From a virus, in IMG/VR virus record IMGVR_UViG_3300007513_000984, positions 1-64,000 of that record: a stretch of DNA of 64,000 nt. One strand, given 5' to 3'. Below are positions 7,634-17,203 of the stretch, one piece after another. The notes below the pieces were generated by a model, which saw nothing but the letters and a program-made list of their open reading frames with translations, had not been told where the DNA came from and did not search any database. The first letter of the stretch is position 1. The number at the start of each line of letters is the position of its first letter. Made by a program: the position numbers and the translations under genes.

Positions 7634-9482
7634 TTTCTCTCCATTTGTGTTGATGCTTATTATAAAACGGTATGTCTTCTTTAAATAACTCGGTAACTAT
7701 TTCTTCTTCTTTATCTGTTAACTTTATATGGTCTTTAAAATTCTCAATCATTGGCATACCCCAGAAATGTTTAATCAGATTCTCAAGTTTCTTTCCAATC
7801 AATAAAATATGTGGTTTGTTTTGTACATGATGACCAAATGTTGTCACTTGATATGCTATTTTATCTAAGTCTACTACACCCACTATTTTTAAGTCTTTAA
7901 CAAAATCACATTGTGATTTTCTATAACCCGAGTCTTTATATTTTTCTATCATTCCATCAAAAGTTAACGAAGTATTATATAATCTATGTTTGAAACGTTC
8001 AAGTGGACTTCTAATTGCCATGTAGGCATCTTTGGTTTCAATATCATTAATATCTTTGCGATTATGTAATTCATATCCTGTCTCAGGAGCAATCATTGTT
8101 TCAAAGTATTTAGAGTCGTTGCCTGGTATTGGCACAAATATACTATCGTCATCTTTATTATACCAAATTTTATCAATCAAGTCAACATGTTTGGCAACAA
8201 GGCTAACATCATCTGACTTACTTACAGACTTCAAAATTCTTTCACCTACTACTTGTGAATATACATCTTTGTAGTGAATGTAATTGTGTTCCAGTATTTC
8301 TTTCATTTCATCATTATATATCCAATTGTTGTGTCCATCTAATTTACAATTAAAGTTTTGTTGAATATCAAGTATAGTAGCACCTAAACTTTTAACTCTT
8401 TCATCACCAGAGCATCTATCATAATCTTCTGACCAGAATTTATCAAATGTTTTGAATCCTAATTTCTTTAAGTAATTCATATATCCCTTGTCACCCATAA
8501 CAACAAATGGTATTTTACTTAATATCGCTAATGATAGTTTTTCACTAATTTGTATGTCATCTTCAGTCGAGGTATATTCTGTAATGATTTCAAATTTTGA
8601 TTTTGCTCGATAGTTAAATAGTTCTGTTACTCTTGATATTTTACTAGAGCCTAACCATTTATCAATATCTTTGTCTTCCATTTCTAATTGTCTTCCATAA
8701 AGGTCATTAACAACTTTAAGAAAGTTACTTTTATTAATTTGATGGTCATCTACTCTTGTGGTTAACAAATCAACGAAATCTATATTATGAGATATGTCTT
8801 CTCCGATTTTCGAAGTTTTATAGTTGCCTATATACGAAAAATGCATATCATCTAAGTCTACATCACGTCTTAAACATTCTAACAATAACTTAGTTCTGTG
8901 TTCTCTTGTACGTCTGTTTAAATATATTGCTGACTTGGTTTCTACTAAATGATTGTGTGTTAGATGTTCGCAAGTGTCATACTTGAATCCTATATATCGA
9001 AGTGTACTTAGTGAAGCCGAAACAATATCTACATCACACTTAGACTTGTCTACGATTTTATATGGCGACTCGTACATTGTCCAGTATACTACATTTTTTG
9101 TACAATCTATATCTTTAAAATGTTGATTTATAATTCCATATATTGAAGTATCATCAGTTGATAATGGAGTAATCTCACTCCCAAAATCAAAAATTAATAA
9201 AGCCTTGCCTGATATTATCTCACTCATAACTTTATGATTTTTAATAGTATCTTCTACTAGTTCTTTCATAATTTCTGGATATGGTCGATTAATAACTACA
9301 TTCATCTGAGAGTCAAAGAACAACATGTCAGAGTTTACAATATAGTATTTGTCATATTGTTTGGGTCGTGGTATATGAGAGAAAATCAAATTGTATACAC
9401 GATTTACATAACGGTCGTTATTAGTTAGAAAGCATATTCTTTCATTTAGTTTCTTATCTGCTATTGCCTTATTATGAAACAC
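7617..9482 (-). CDS. Large glycosyltransferase-like protein with possible sulfotransferase-like C-terminus
   Basis: 621 residues. The start is GTG at 9482 with a GGAG seven bases upstream. A central segment (~335-385) contains KLGFKTFDKFWSEDYD, which resembles a block seen in phage glycosyltransferase-like proteins (lysine/GF-x-TF followed by acidic-YD and a later arginine). The last ~160 residues include AIRSPLERFKH and a terminal acidic/FYN segment reminiscent of carbohydrate sulfotransferases, where R-x-P-x-x-R-F contacts the 3'-phosphate of PAPS. Both calls are motif resemblance only. It overlaps the upstream radical-SAM gene by 11 bases. Confidence 0.45.
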   Translation of the reverse strand: MFHNKAIADKKLNERICFLTNNDRYVNRVYNLIFSHIPRPKQYDKYYIVNSDMLFFDSQMNVVINRPYPEIMKELVEDTIKNHKVMSEIISGKALLIFDFGSEITPLSTDDTSIYGIINQHFKDIDCTKNVVYWTMYESPYKIVDKSKCDVDIVSASLSTLRYIGFKYDTCEHLTHNHLVETKSAIYLNRRTREHRTKLLLECLRRDVDLDDMHFSYIGNYKTSKIGEDISHNIDFVDLLTTRVDDHQINKSNFLKVVNDLYGRQLEMEDKDIDKWLGSSKISRVTELFNYRAKSKFEIITEYTSTEDDIQISEKLSLAILSKIPFVVMGDKGYMNYLKKLGFKTFDKFWSEDYDRCSGDERVKSLGATILDIQQNFNCKLDGHNNWIYNDEMKEILEHNYIHYKDVYSQVVGERILKSVSKSDDVSLVAKHVDLIDKIWYNKDDDSIFVPIPGNDSKYFETMIAPETGYELHNRKDINDIETKDAYMAIRSPLERFKHRLYNTSLTFDGMIEKYKDSGYRKSQCDFVKDLKIVGVVDLDKIAYQVTTFGHHVQNKPHILLIGKKLENLIKHFWGMPMIENFKDHIKLTDKEEEIVTELFKEDIPFYNKHQHKWRESEISE

Positions 9483-10743
9483 TTGGTTGCTCCGACGGTG
9501 GGGCCGTTATACTTCTTTTTGTACTTTTTATTTCGTCATTTATGTTCTTGCCACAAAATGTACTACAAGTAAACAACTTGCCTTCTTTCGTTGTTGGCGT
9601 ATTCCATCTCTTAACGAATCCTTTTTGCATTATATCAGAATGAATTATATTTTTAATGTTATTGTCTTTACTTAATTTTATAGTATCTTCTCCATATGAG
9701 TGTACAAACTCTCTCAACTGATTAGACTCAAATCCATTATTTGCGTAATATTTGCTACCAGTGAAACAACAAGGAAGAACAAGACCAGTAGAATCAACGA
9801 ATATGCCCTGGTATTGATTATCTTTTAATTCGGGTCTAGACAAGTTATACCAAGATAACGAATCGCAAGAAATTTTACAGTCATCTAACTTTTTAATAGA
9901 TTTTTTATTTAGATTATTATAATAATACTCTGAGGGCTTATCTTGCTCAAAATACTTAAACACATCCTCTACATCTCCTTTTTTAGTAACAGATGGTTGT
10001 TCTGTATCTTTCTTAAGCAATGCTTCATTTTTCCATTCATCATCTGGAGAATATATTTTATAATCTAATTTACCATCGTGGTCTAGAACTTGTATTTCTT
10101 TTTGAAAACTATCAATAGCAACACTTTGAAATCCCATTGCCTTCTTTGCATAAAATTCTTCGATGCCAATCTCTTTTGCTAATTCTCTTGCTTCTGCTAT
10201 TTGATGTTGATTGTGTTCAAAAACTAAAAATTCCCAAACTGCTGATGAGTCTGGAACTGACTTGTAAGATAGCATCGCATTCATTACTTTACTCCAGTTC
10301 ACTCCTTTTCTATACAGATGATTAGTATCTTCTAATCCGTCTACACTAAATACCATTCTTCCATTTCTGCCTATAATTTTAGCCATGTCTTTCCAAAATT
10401 GACTATCTCTGCCACCTGCATTAGTGTTCATAGTAATTGAAATTGTTGGATTTAGTTCTCTTACATATTGTAAAATTGGAACTAACTCTGGATTTGTCAT
10501 AGGGTCACCATAATTACCACACAAAGTCAACTGGTCTAGTTGTCCAATAAAACTTCCATAGTGAATTCCATCGTCAAAATCAACAGAAAACCATTGTTTG
10601 AATTCATCTAATGTGATAAATCTTTCTATCATAATTGGATTTTTAGGTCCACCTCTAATACGCCTATTACAAACTGGACACTCTGCATTACATAAACTGC
10701 TTGGCTCTAAATGCATAGTTTTTATTTTATTATAATCATACAT
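9472..10743 (-). CDS. Radical SAM protein with C-terminal SPASM-like cluster
   Basis: 423 residues. The radical-SAM motif C-x3-C-x2-C is Cys18, Cys22, Cys25 near the N-terminus, followed by an LCGNYGDPMTN block in place of the usual GGEP. The C-terminal third holds many cysteines (CKISC, PCCF, TCSTFC), as in SPASM auxiliary 4Fe-4S cluster domains. Unlike the other six radical-SAM proteins here, its auxiliary cysteines are C-terminal. Family members modify peptides, proteins or sugars, and the substrate is not readable. It overlaps neighbours by 8 and 11 bases. Confidence 0.85.
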   Translation of the reverse strand: MYDYNKIKTMHLEPSSLCNAECPVCNRRIRGGPKNPIMIERFITLDEFKQWFSVDFDDGIHYGSFIGQLDQLTLCGNYGDPMTNPELVPILQYVRELNPTISITMNTNAGGRDSQFWKDMAKIIGRNGRMVFSVDGLEDTNHLYRKGVNWSKVMNAMLSYKSVPDSSAVWEFLVFEHNQHQIAEARELAKEIGIEEFYAKKAMGFQSVAIDSFQKEIQVLDHDGKLDYKIYSPDDEWKNEALLKKDTEQPSVTKKGDVEDVFKYFEQDKPSEYYYNNLNKKSIKKLDDCKISCDSLSWYNLSRPELKDNQYQGIFVDSTGLVLPCCFTGSKYYANNGFESNQLREFVHSYGEDTIKLSKDNNIKNIIHSDIMQKGFVKRWNTPTTKEGKLFTCSTFCGKNINDEIKSTKRSITAPPSEQPSVS

Positions 10744-11935
10744 GAGTTATCTTGCCTTTAAATTCTGGTAGAAAATCTTCAATATCTTGTTTTCTTATCT
10801 CGTCTAAGTTACGTGTATATTCTTTTGCTTGTTCCCACTTTTTTGGCATATCTGGACCACTGAACATTTTCTTTAGTTCATTTAATTTCCATTTGTCAAA
10901 TACGTTATCAAATTTTTTATGAATGTCATCTCGCATCTCCTTTGGCAATACAGCAGGAGATAAAACATCTGGGTCATATACATAGTTGTGATGAACCCAA
11001 ATTCCATGCTTATTATAGAACTCATTATAAAAATCACCTAGTGTACTATAGTTCATCCATGATACAGTTTGTGTTACATCTATTTCAAAGTTCTCTTTTT
11101 TTAGACGAAGAAAGTTTTTCTCAACATCGTTCCATTTTGTGGGATAGCGGATGTAGTGGTTTCTATCTCCCAAATCATCAATGCTACAACTTATTTTTAC
11201 ATGGTCAAACTTGCGCCACAAGTCTATAACTTTTTCATTCATTAGTGTCATATTAATATTATACCACAACTTGATATCAGTTTTGCCTAACTCAACAAGT
11301 CGTTCTAAGAATGCAAAGTGTTCTTTGATTAACATCGGTTCGCCACCATTAATGTAAAAAGTTTTAACGTTATCACAATGTTGTAACAAGTCTTCCCAGA
11401 ATCCCTCTCGTTCTGGCCATCTGAATCCTTCTAGTGTGTTGTAATCTGTTAATTGAAATGTAGTTGCATTCTGTAACTTATCATAATCATTTCTCCACTT
11501 ACTACTAGAAGCAGGATTACAAGTACGACATGCAACATTACAAGTATTGCCTAGGCGTAGTTCTACAAATTCTAATTGTACATCTTTCATATAGCCTGTG
11601 CTATCTGTGACTTCTCTCGCAACGTCTACAGTATATTCTGGATAGTTTTTAATTTCTTCTATACGTTTTGAGTTCATACCCTTGGCTTCTTCTGCAAAGC
11701 AACGCAAACATGCTTTTGGTTTTTTGCCATCTAATACTTCTAGTCTTGCTTTCTTATAACTCTCACTGTTCATTGTGTCATGTACAGTGTCACGATTTAG
11801 ATTATAAAATCTATCACCGTCACGTGAACTACTCAATGCATTACGATGGTCAGCAACACAACAATGCGTGACGCCGCCATGTGGATGCGTAGCAAGATGT
11901 TGAAACAATAGTGGGCAAAAAGTATTACTCATCAA
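10736..11935 (-). CDS. Radical SAM protein with N-terminal twitch-like cysteine cluster
   Basis: 399 residues. Auxiliary cysteines come first (Cys7, Cys25-Cys26, Cys76, Cys79), then the radical-SAM triad Cys132-x3-Cys136-x2-Cys139 in NTCNVACRTCN, then a NGGEPML strand. This order, auxiliary cluster before the SAM barrel, matches the 'twitch domain-containing radical SAM' family. The gene lies within the seven-member array and overlaps both neighbours (8 and 11 bases). The reaction is unknown. Confidence 0.85.
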   Translation of the reverse strand: MMSNTFCPLLFQHLATHPHGGVTHCCVADHRNALSSSRDGDRFYNLNRDTVHDTMNSESYKKARLEVLDGKKPKACLRCFAEEAKGMNSKRIEEIKNYPEYTVDVAREVTDSTGYMKDVQLEFVELRLGNTCNVACRTCNPASSSKWRNDYDKLQNATTFQLTDYNTLEGFRWPEREGFWEDLLQHCDNVKTFYINGGEPMLIKEHFAFLERLVELGKTDIKLWYNINMTLMNEKVIDLWRKFDHVKISCSIDDLGDRNHYIRYPTKWNDVEKNFLRLKKENFEIDVTQTVSWMNYSTLGDFYNEFYNKHGIWVHHNYVYDPDVLSPAVLPKEMRDDIHKKFDNVFDKWKLNELKKMFSGPDMPKKWEQAKEYTRNLDEIRKQDIEDFLPEFKGKITHV

Positions 11936-12887
11936 TCAACTCCATATTAGTTATTGCATTGCATTTGTCCAGTTCATTCTGAACTCTTTCTTCTGTTGTG
12001 CCATTCATATCTATTTTACCCAATACAATTCTACCAAGATTGAACATAGGCAAATCTGTATCATAATATTCTTTAAGATTGTTGTCGTCAATCCATTTTC
12101 TATATCCCTGCTCATATTCAACCATTTCTTGTCTAGTTCTCCAATCATTGAACACCATTAAAAAACAAGTATGTATTGTATTTTGTTGTGATAATCCTTT
12201 TGTTTTAACTAGTTCAAAATCATTTGTATTATAACAATGATTTAAATCTTTCCCCACACGAAAGAAATCTAATACCAACGAACCCCATGGTTCGTGAATG
12301 TCGAAATTTCCATAGTCTTCATCAGTCAGTGGTAGTGTAGGAGTAGGCATCATTTTTGGATATTCACTTACACGCATTGAACAATAGAAATCTTTAAAAT
12401 CTATATATCCTCGTTCTGTCGAATGTACAATTTGATTAATGTCTTCCAGTAATTTGTAAACTCCAGGCTCATATTTTTGACCACTTTCTATGATTTTATT
12501 TGACTCATCTTCGAAATATAGATGAAGTGCATTTGTTTTGTCTGACTCTAAATCTAATGATGTAGGGTCTAACATCAATGATGTGTCAATGTTTTTTAAT
12601 GAATCTACATTGTTGTTTATTTCTGTAATAATATTATTCATTTCATGTTTCAATCTGATAAACATATCTACAGTATTCTGCTTATAGATATTGAAATTAC
12701 ATCTAAACCGTTCGTTTACACTTATGTTGTCTTTATATAAACTAATAAATTTATCAGTAGTACTGCAACCCTCGGTCATATTATACGTAATAGTGTACTC
12801 TTTATTTGATGACATTGGCAAAACAAGTTCGTCTGCAATGGCGCATCTGTTAGTTTCTCCTTGTGATAATGTTATTCGCATTTTCAT
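11925..12887 (-). CDS. Hypothetical protein within the radical-SAM array
   Basis: About 320 residues from an ATG at 12887. That start is chosen because it overlaps the upstream stop as ATGA and has GAGG seven bases before it; a longer form from 12926 is less likely. No catalytic motif is recognised. The protein has several cysteines, a short helical stretch (~80-110) and a tryptophan/tyrosine-rich C-terminal half. Its position between two radical-SAM genes in one coupled operon suggests a partner or substrate role, which is inference only. Confidence 0.7.
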   Translation of the reverse strand: MKMRITLSQGETNRCAIADELVLPMSSNKEYTITYNMTEGCSTTDKFISLYKDNISVNERFRCNFNIYKQNTVDMFIRLKHEMNNIITEINNNVDSLKNIDTSLMLDPTSLDLESDKTNALHLYFEDESNKIIESGQKYEPGVYKLLEDINQIVHSTERGYIDFKDFYCSMRVSEYPKMMPTPTLPLTDEDYGNFDIHEPWGSLVLDFFRVGKDLNHCYNTNDFELVKTKGLSQQNTIHTCFLMVFNDWRTRQEMVEYEQGYRKWIDDNNLKEYYDTDLPMFNLGRIVLGKIDMNGTTEERVQNELDKCNAITNMELIDE

Positions 12888-14065
12888 AGTAGTGCCTCTT
12901 CTAATTCTGGCCACAATTTTGTCCAATCTGAATCTCGAATAGTATCAAGATTGTACATATAGTCAGTCATAAGTTCAAAGTCTTTTGATTTGTCAATTTC
13001 ATTCATGTGCCCCAAAGTCGAAGTAATCAGACTTTCACATAATGATTTATACTTCGTGTTTTCTAAAAAACTTTCTAATTTTCTAGTATATATTTTCTTT
13101 ATATTTTTAGGCAATAGATGTGGATTTAGATTGTATGGCCATATCGATAGATTAAAAGAAAAATTATCTTCGTCTGTAAATTTTAACTCATCAATAAAAT
13201 ATGTTAATAGTTCAGGTAAATATCCTATGCTTAATGCTGTAACTGTAATCTGTGGAGATAAACTAACATTAGGTATATCAAATCGAACTGTATGCAAATG
13301 TTCAGATATCTTTTCCCAGTCTGTTCCGTATCGATGATACTCTGCTTGTTTACCTATCATATCTATACTAGCGGCCACTTCAACTGATTTAAAATGTGAC
13401 CAACGTTCAGCAAGGTCAATCGATTTATATTTCAATGTACTTAGGTTTGTATTGTATCGTAGTCTAATGTCTTCTGATATGTTCATTGATATCATTTGGT
13501 CAACTAACTTATAATGATATGGTGTTATCAATGGTTCACCACCTGCAAAATATACTTCTTCAATATCATCACTAATTATACTATTAATAATTTCATCTTC
13601 TGTTTTCTTTGTTATATTGACAAATTTTGTTGGAGTGCTAGTTTTATCAAACAACTCCTTTTCAATATCATACCAGTTACTACTATAAGTAGAGCCACAC
13701 ATAATACATGCCATATTACATAAATTACTACTTCGAATATCTAAATATTTAATTATCATTTTAGGAGTAACATCTTCTGACATTAAATGACCATACTTTG
13801 AATTTAAACCAGTTCGTAGACTTTGTCCTGTGTGTTTTTCTTGTAGATAACAAAACTTGCATCCTGGTTGCTTTTTGCCTTCAAGTAATTCTTTTCGAAA
13901 CTTAATAGTTTCTGAACTATTCCAAATATCTTTAATAGGCGTTGTGTTTGAGTCACCGTACACTATCTCTTGGGTACAACATGGTCGTACTAATCCACCA
14001 GTATCAATATACAAATGAGACCATGGTGCGGCGCAGATTACATCTTTGTTCTTTTCATTAATCAC
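12884..14065 (-). CDS. Radical SAM protein with N-terminal twitch-like cysteine cluster
   Basis: 393 residues. The N-terminal cluster has Cys11 (CAAPWSHLYI), Cys29-Cys30 and Cys69/Cys72. The SAM cluster is Cys116-x3-Cys120-x2-Cys123 in NLCNMACIMC, followed by FAGGEPLI. The CAPW...CC...C-x2-C opening is shared with the 463-residue paralogue at 14602. It overlaps the isochorismatase-fold gene by 8 bases and the hypothetical gene by 4. The substrate is unknown. Confidence 0.87.
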   Translation of the reverse strand: MINEKNKDVICAAPWSHLYIDTGGLVRPCCTQEIVYGDSNTTPIKDIWNSSETIKFRKELLEGKKQPGCKFCYLQEKHTGQSLRTGLNSKYGHLMSEDVTPKMIIKYLDIRSSNLCNMACIMCGSTYSSNWYDIEKELFDKTSTPTKFVNITKKTEDEIINSIISDDIEEVYFAGGEPLITPYHYKLVDQMISMNISEDIRLRYNTNLSTLKYKSIDLAERWSHFKSVEVAASIDMIGKQAEYHRYGTDWEKISEHLHTVRFDIPNVSLSPQITVTALSIGYLPELLTYFIDELKFTDEDNFSFNLSIWPYNLNPHLLPKNIKKIYTRKLESFLENTKYKSLCESLITSTLGHMNEIDKSKDFELMTDYMYNLDTIRDSDWTKLWPELEEALL

Positions 14066-14609
14066 TGTACAACTCCGAACTGTGAATGTATGATAATCCA
14101 GATGCTAATACGTTGTGATAAGTATCATGTATAATATCATATTCTGTATACTTGATACTTAGAGTATTTAATACACAGTCAATAATAACATGACAATTAA
14201 AATTATCTTTCATATTATCTATTCCCAACGGACGACTTCTAACACATCCAGGAAAACTGGTACCAGCAAAATATAAATCTGTAACGTTATGCGAATTTAA
14301 AAACTTTACCACTTCATCTTTATCCCAAGAGACAATGTAATTTGGATTCATAATCTTCTTACGTGGGTCTTCAGTATCAGTATAGTCACGCAATCCATCT
14401 AGTATAGTCTGGTTAGTAGTACTCCATGGATTTGTAGAGTCGGGGGTTGGGTTTGGTGTATTATATGAAGCCACTACTATAGGTATTTTGTCTATTTTAT
14501 ACATCCTACTTTTCAATCTTAACGACATCTGTTCTAATAAACTAGTGAAACGGTCATTTCCTGAATGATACTTATCCCACATATCTATAATTATTAATGC
14601 TTTACTCAT
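14058..14609 (-). CDS. Isochorismatase-fold cysteine hydrolase-like protein
   Basis: 183 residues. The first strand ALIIIDMWDKY supplies the candidate catalytic aspartate (Asp9). The later FAGTSFPGCVRSR carries the candidate nucleophile Cys122, with CHVIIDCVLNT after it. This is the isochorismatase/nicotinamidase pattern. The usual catalytic lysine is not obvious by eye. Family members hydrolyse nicotinamide, carbamoyl groups or isochorismate. It lies between two radical-SAM genes and overlaps each by 8 bases, so it probably acts in the same pathway. Confidence 0.65.
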   Translation of the reverse strand: MSKALIIIDMWDKYHSGNDRFTSLLEQMSLRLKSRMYKIDKIPIVVASYNTPNPTPDSTNPWSTTNQTILDGLRDYTDTEDPRKKIMNPNYIVSWDKDEVVKFLNSHNVTDLYFAGTSFPGCVRSRPLGIDNMKDNFNCHVIIDCVLNTLSIKYTEYDIIHDTYHNVLASGLSYIHSSELYSD

Positions 14610-15993
14610 TGCTTATCCACCATTCATATAGTTCATCATCTGCTTTGTATATGTCAGCGATTGTAATTTTTTCATCTCGAATTTCATCTAGTCTATCTTG
14701 GAATTCTTTGCCATTCTTCTTACCTTGAACAAATTGTTCTGGATATTGTTCTTCAAATGATGGTCGTTTCTTCATTTCGTGTAACGTATTTATTAGTGTA
14801 GATTGTTTGTGTGTTGCACGAGGTTCAATGTACTCAAGCAACTCATCAATCTTTCTAATAAGAATGTGTTTCGGCCAAGCGAATGGTGAGAACACAATGT
14901 CTGGATGAAATGCAAACATAATCTTTGTTTCTATTCTTACATCTAACTCTAAACTCAAATCAAATAAGTCTTTAATACTGAACATACCTGGACCAGTAAT
15001 CGTCAAGTCAAACAACATCTTGTCTTTGCCACCTGGTGCGGCAAGACCTTCTTTGAAGTTTTCTAACCATTGTTCCCATACAATTCCTTTTCGAATGAAC
15101 TCAACAATCTCGCCAGTTCCATCTATACTCGCACACATTAACCAATCTTTAAATTGTGGTAAGTAGTCAAATAGTTTTTTACCTTTTAATTCTGTTCGTG
15201 ATAGATTAGAATTATATCTTAGATAACAGTCCTTTGCAGAGCCATTCTTAATCATTTCTTCTAATGCCCACCAATGTATATCATACATTAATGGTTCACC
15301 CCCAACCCAATATATTTCTTCAACTATACCTTTTGATATTGCTTCTCTGAATTCTGGTTCAACAACTTCAGTTTGAAACGTAGTCATTTTTTTCTTAACA
15401 TCTTTCTGCATGAATGGTTGTTGTTCTACAGTCCACATGTTATTCAATTTCTTCTCTGCTTCCCAAGATGATGATAACTGTTCACCACACATACGACATT
15501 TGAAGTTACATAAGTTAGAATATCTGTAATCAAAAGATATAACTGGCATTGTTGTGTGTCCGTCATCATCTGTGTTGTCGAATGCTTCTTGTATCTTATC
15601 TCTGAATAGTACTCCAGTAAACCATTTACGATATGAAGATACACTTAGAATGTCATCATTACATACATCACATTGTGATATACGTTCTCCTGCCATTAGT
15701 TTCTTGCGAATATCTTTCATGTACGGTGAGTTCCAATGTTCTTCTAAACTGACTGGATTAAAATCATCAGCCAATGTTTTAGATTCTTTTCTTTCTCCAT
15801 ACTTTGAATCGTTAGTCGCATCAATGTACTGTTTTTGGAATGAGTGTTCTTCTCTACTTGCACAACACATTCTTCTTTCACCTTGTGGAGATATATAAGT
15901 GTGTGACCACGGTGCCATACAGAAAGTTTTGTTCTCACTTTCTTCAGCACAACTGCCATCTTTATTCCAAATTGGTACAATCTTTTTAGTCAT
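14602..15993 (-). CDS. Radical SAM protein with N-terminal twitch-like cysteine cluster
   Basis: 463 residues. The auxiliary cluster has Cys25 (CMAPWSHTYI), Cys43-Cys44, Cys108 and Cys111. The radical-SAM triad is Cys162, Cys166, Cys169 in NLCNFKCRMC, followed by WVGGEPLM. It is closest in layout to the 393-residue protein at 12884, with longer insertions between the clusters. Overlaps of 8 bases on both sides show translational coupling within the array. Confidence 0.87.
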   Translation of the reverse strand: MTKKIVPIWNKDGSCAEESENKTFCMAPWSHTYISPQGERRMCCASREEHSFQKQYIDATNDSKYGERKESKTLADDFNPVSLEEHWNSPYMKDIRKKLMAGERISQCDVCNDDILSVSSYRKWFTGVLFRDKIQEAFDNTDDDGHTTMPVISFDYRYSNLCNFKCRMCGEQLSSSWEAEKKLNNMWTVEQQPFMQKDVKKKMTTFQTEVVEPEFREAISKGIVEEIYWVGGEPLMYDIHWWALEEMIKNGSAKDCYLRYNSNLSRTELKGKKLFDYLPQFKDWLMCASIDGTGEIVEFIRKGIVWEQWLENFKEGLAAPGGKDKMLFDLTITGPGMFSIKDLFDLSLELDVRIETKIMFAFHPDIVFSPFAWPKHILIRKIDELLEYIEPRATHKQSTLINTLHEMKKRPSFEEQYPEQFVQGKKNGKEFQDRLDEIRDEKITIADIYKADDELYEWWISNE

Positions 15994-17203
15994 TTAATCC
16001 AATTCCTAAATTAGGATACTCCTTTAAAACTGTGGGTATTGAAAACTTATAATTCCACACATGGTGTCTATTACTTAAAATCTTCTTCTCAATTGATATT
16101 ATCTTCTCAGTCAACTCTTTAATGGAAATTTCACTTATTCTTTTTATTTCTTTACAGTATTCTTTGAATCTTATTTTGGGATTTTCTATTTTGTCAAATG
16201 AGTAATCAAAAATTTCATCATACAATTCAAATCCAAATGTTTTCAAATCAGAATAATATCCTGAATAATTATATTGAAATCCTACTTTTCCAAATAAGTA
16301 AGATTTCCAAGTTTTCTCAGTAATGAATTTAGTACTATAAACTGACTCAGAGTTTGTTTCAATTCCTATATCAATTAAACTATCAGACAAATAATGAAAA
16401 CTAGGAACAGATTCATAATTTCCATTAGTTCTTAAGTCTTCTGGTTCGTAATCTAATATCAATCGTTTAGTGTAATCAAATTGAGCATTTTCGTCATCTG
16501 GCTTTTCATCTAAAACTAAATTATCATTATATCCCACATTCAACCAACTTAGATGACATTTATCAATTACTTTGTCGTTATGCAAATAATTTACTAAATC
16601 AATTCGCTTCACAATTGGATTAGCATTCATACATATAAAGTGTTTTGATGGCGAAGACTTATAATCTGTTATGACATCCTCTTCTTTAAAACTCTTAAGT
16701 TTTGTTTTTGTTCTGTCTAGAATGCTAAAAGGATATGAATAATAATTATCAAATTGGTCTACGTTGCGAAAGGAAGCAGTTTTGCGAGGATTGATATCAG
16801 CATTTACTAAACTAACGGTTGTATTAACAGTCAGTTCTTTACATCTATACATTAATTGCTCTATATATCCTAAGTTTGATTGATTCAAATGTGAACCAAT
16901 TCCTGTATTTGTTTCATATAGGTCTAGTATATAAAGTTCTTTAGGTTCAGGCAAAGAAGACTTATTCAATTCAATTAAGTATTCTTCTGCTAGTTTTATC
17001 ATAAGACGAGTTTTCCACCAATTACAACTAACTATCAAAATGTTCTTATGAGGTCTTATATCTATCATTATTCCGGGGTTCTCATTCATCACTGTTGTGT
17101 ATTCATTGTCAGTTGATATAAGTAAAATATCATTCTGGCGATTTCTCTCATCGATTTCTTTCATCTCGAGGACTCGGTTAATTATATCTTTATAATCAAT
17201 CAT
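15986..17203 (-). CDS. Putative glycosyltransferase-like phage protein
   Basis: About 405 residues from the ATG at 17203, which overlaps the upstream stop by one base (TAATG) and has AGGA five bases before it. The longer frame from 17236 lacks such support. The C-terminal half contains FITEKTWKSYLFGKVGF and then LKTFGFELYDEIFDYSFD. This resembles a T-E-K-T block plus G-F-x-x-(Y/F) and acidic-Y/F-D block seen in phage glycosyltransferase-like proteins and loosely in GT-B fucosyltransferases. It shares the second block with the 621-residue protein at 7617. The activity call is tentative. Confidence 0.5.
   Translation of the reverse strand: MIDYKDIINRVLEMKEIDERNRQNDILLISTDNEYTTVMNENPGIMIDIRPHKNILIVSCNWWKTRLMIKLAEEYLIELNKSSLPEPKELYILDLYETNTGIGSHLNQSNLGYIEQLMYRCKELTVNTTVSLVNADINPRKTASFRNVDQFDNYYSYPFSILDRTKTKLKSFKEEDVITDYKSSPSKHFICMNANPIVKRIDLVNYLHNDKVIDKCHLSWLNVGYNDNLVLDEKPDDENAQFDYTKRLILDYEPEDLRTNGNYESVPSFHYLSDSLIDIGIETNSESVYSTKFITEKTWKSYLFGKVGFQYNYSGYYSDLKTFGFELYDEIFDYSFDKIENPKIRFKEYCKEIKRISEISIKELTEKIISIEKKILSNRHHVWNYKFSIPTVLKEYPNLGIGLND

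Noticed and set aside
12887-12926. Start of the hypothetical protein at 12926
   Set aside because: The ATG at 12887 forms an ATGA overlap with the upstream stop and has GAGG at good spacing.
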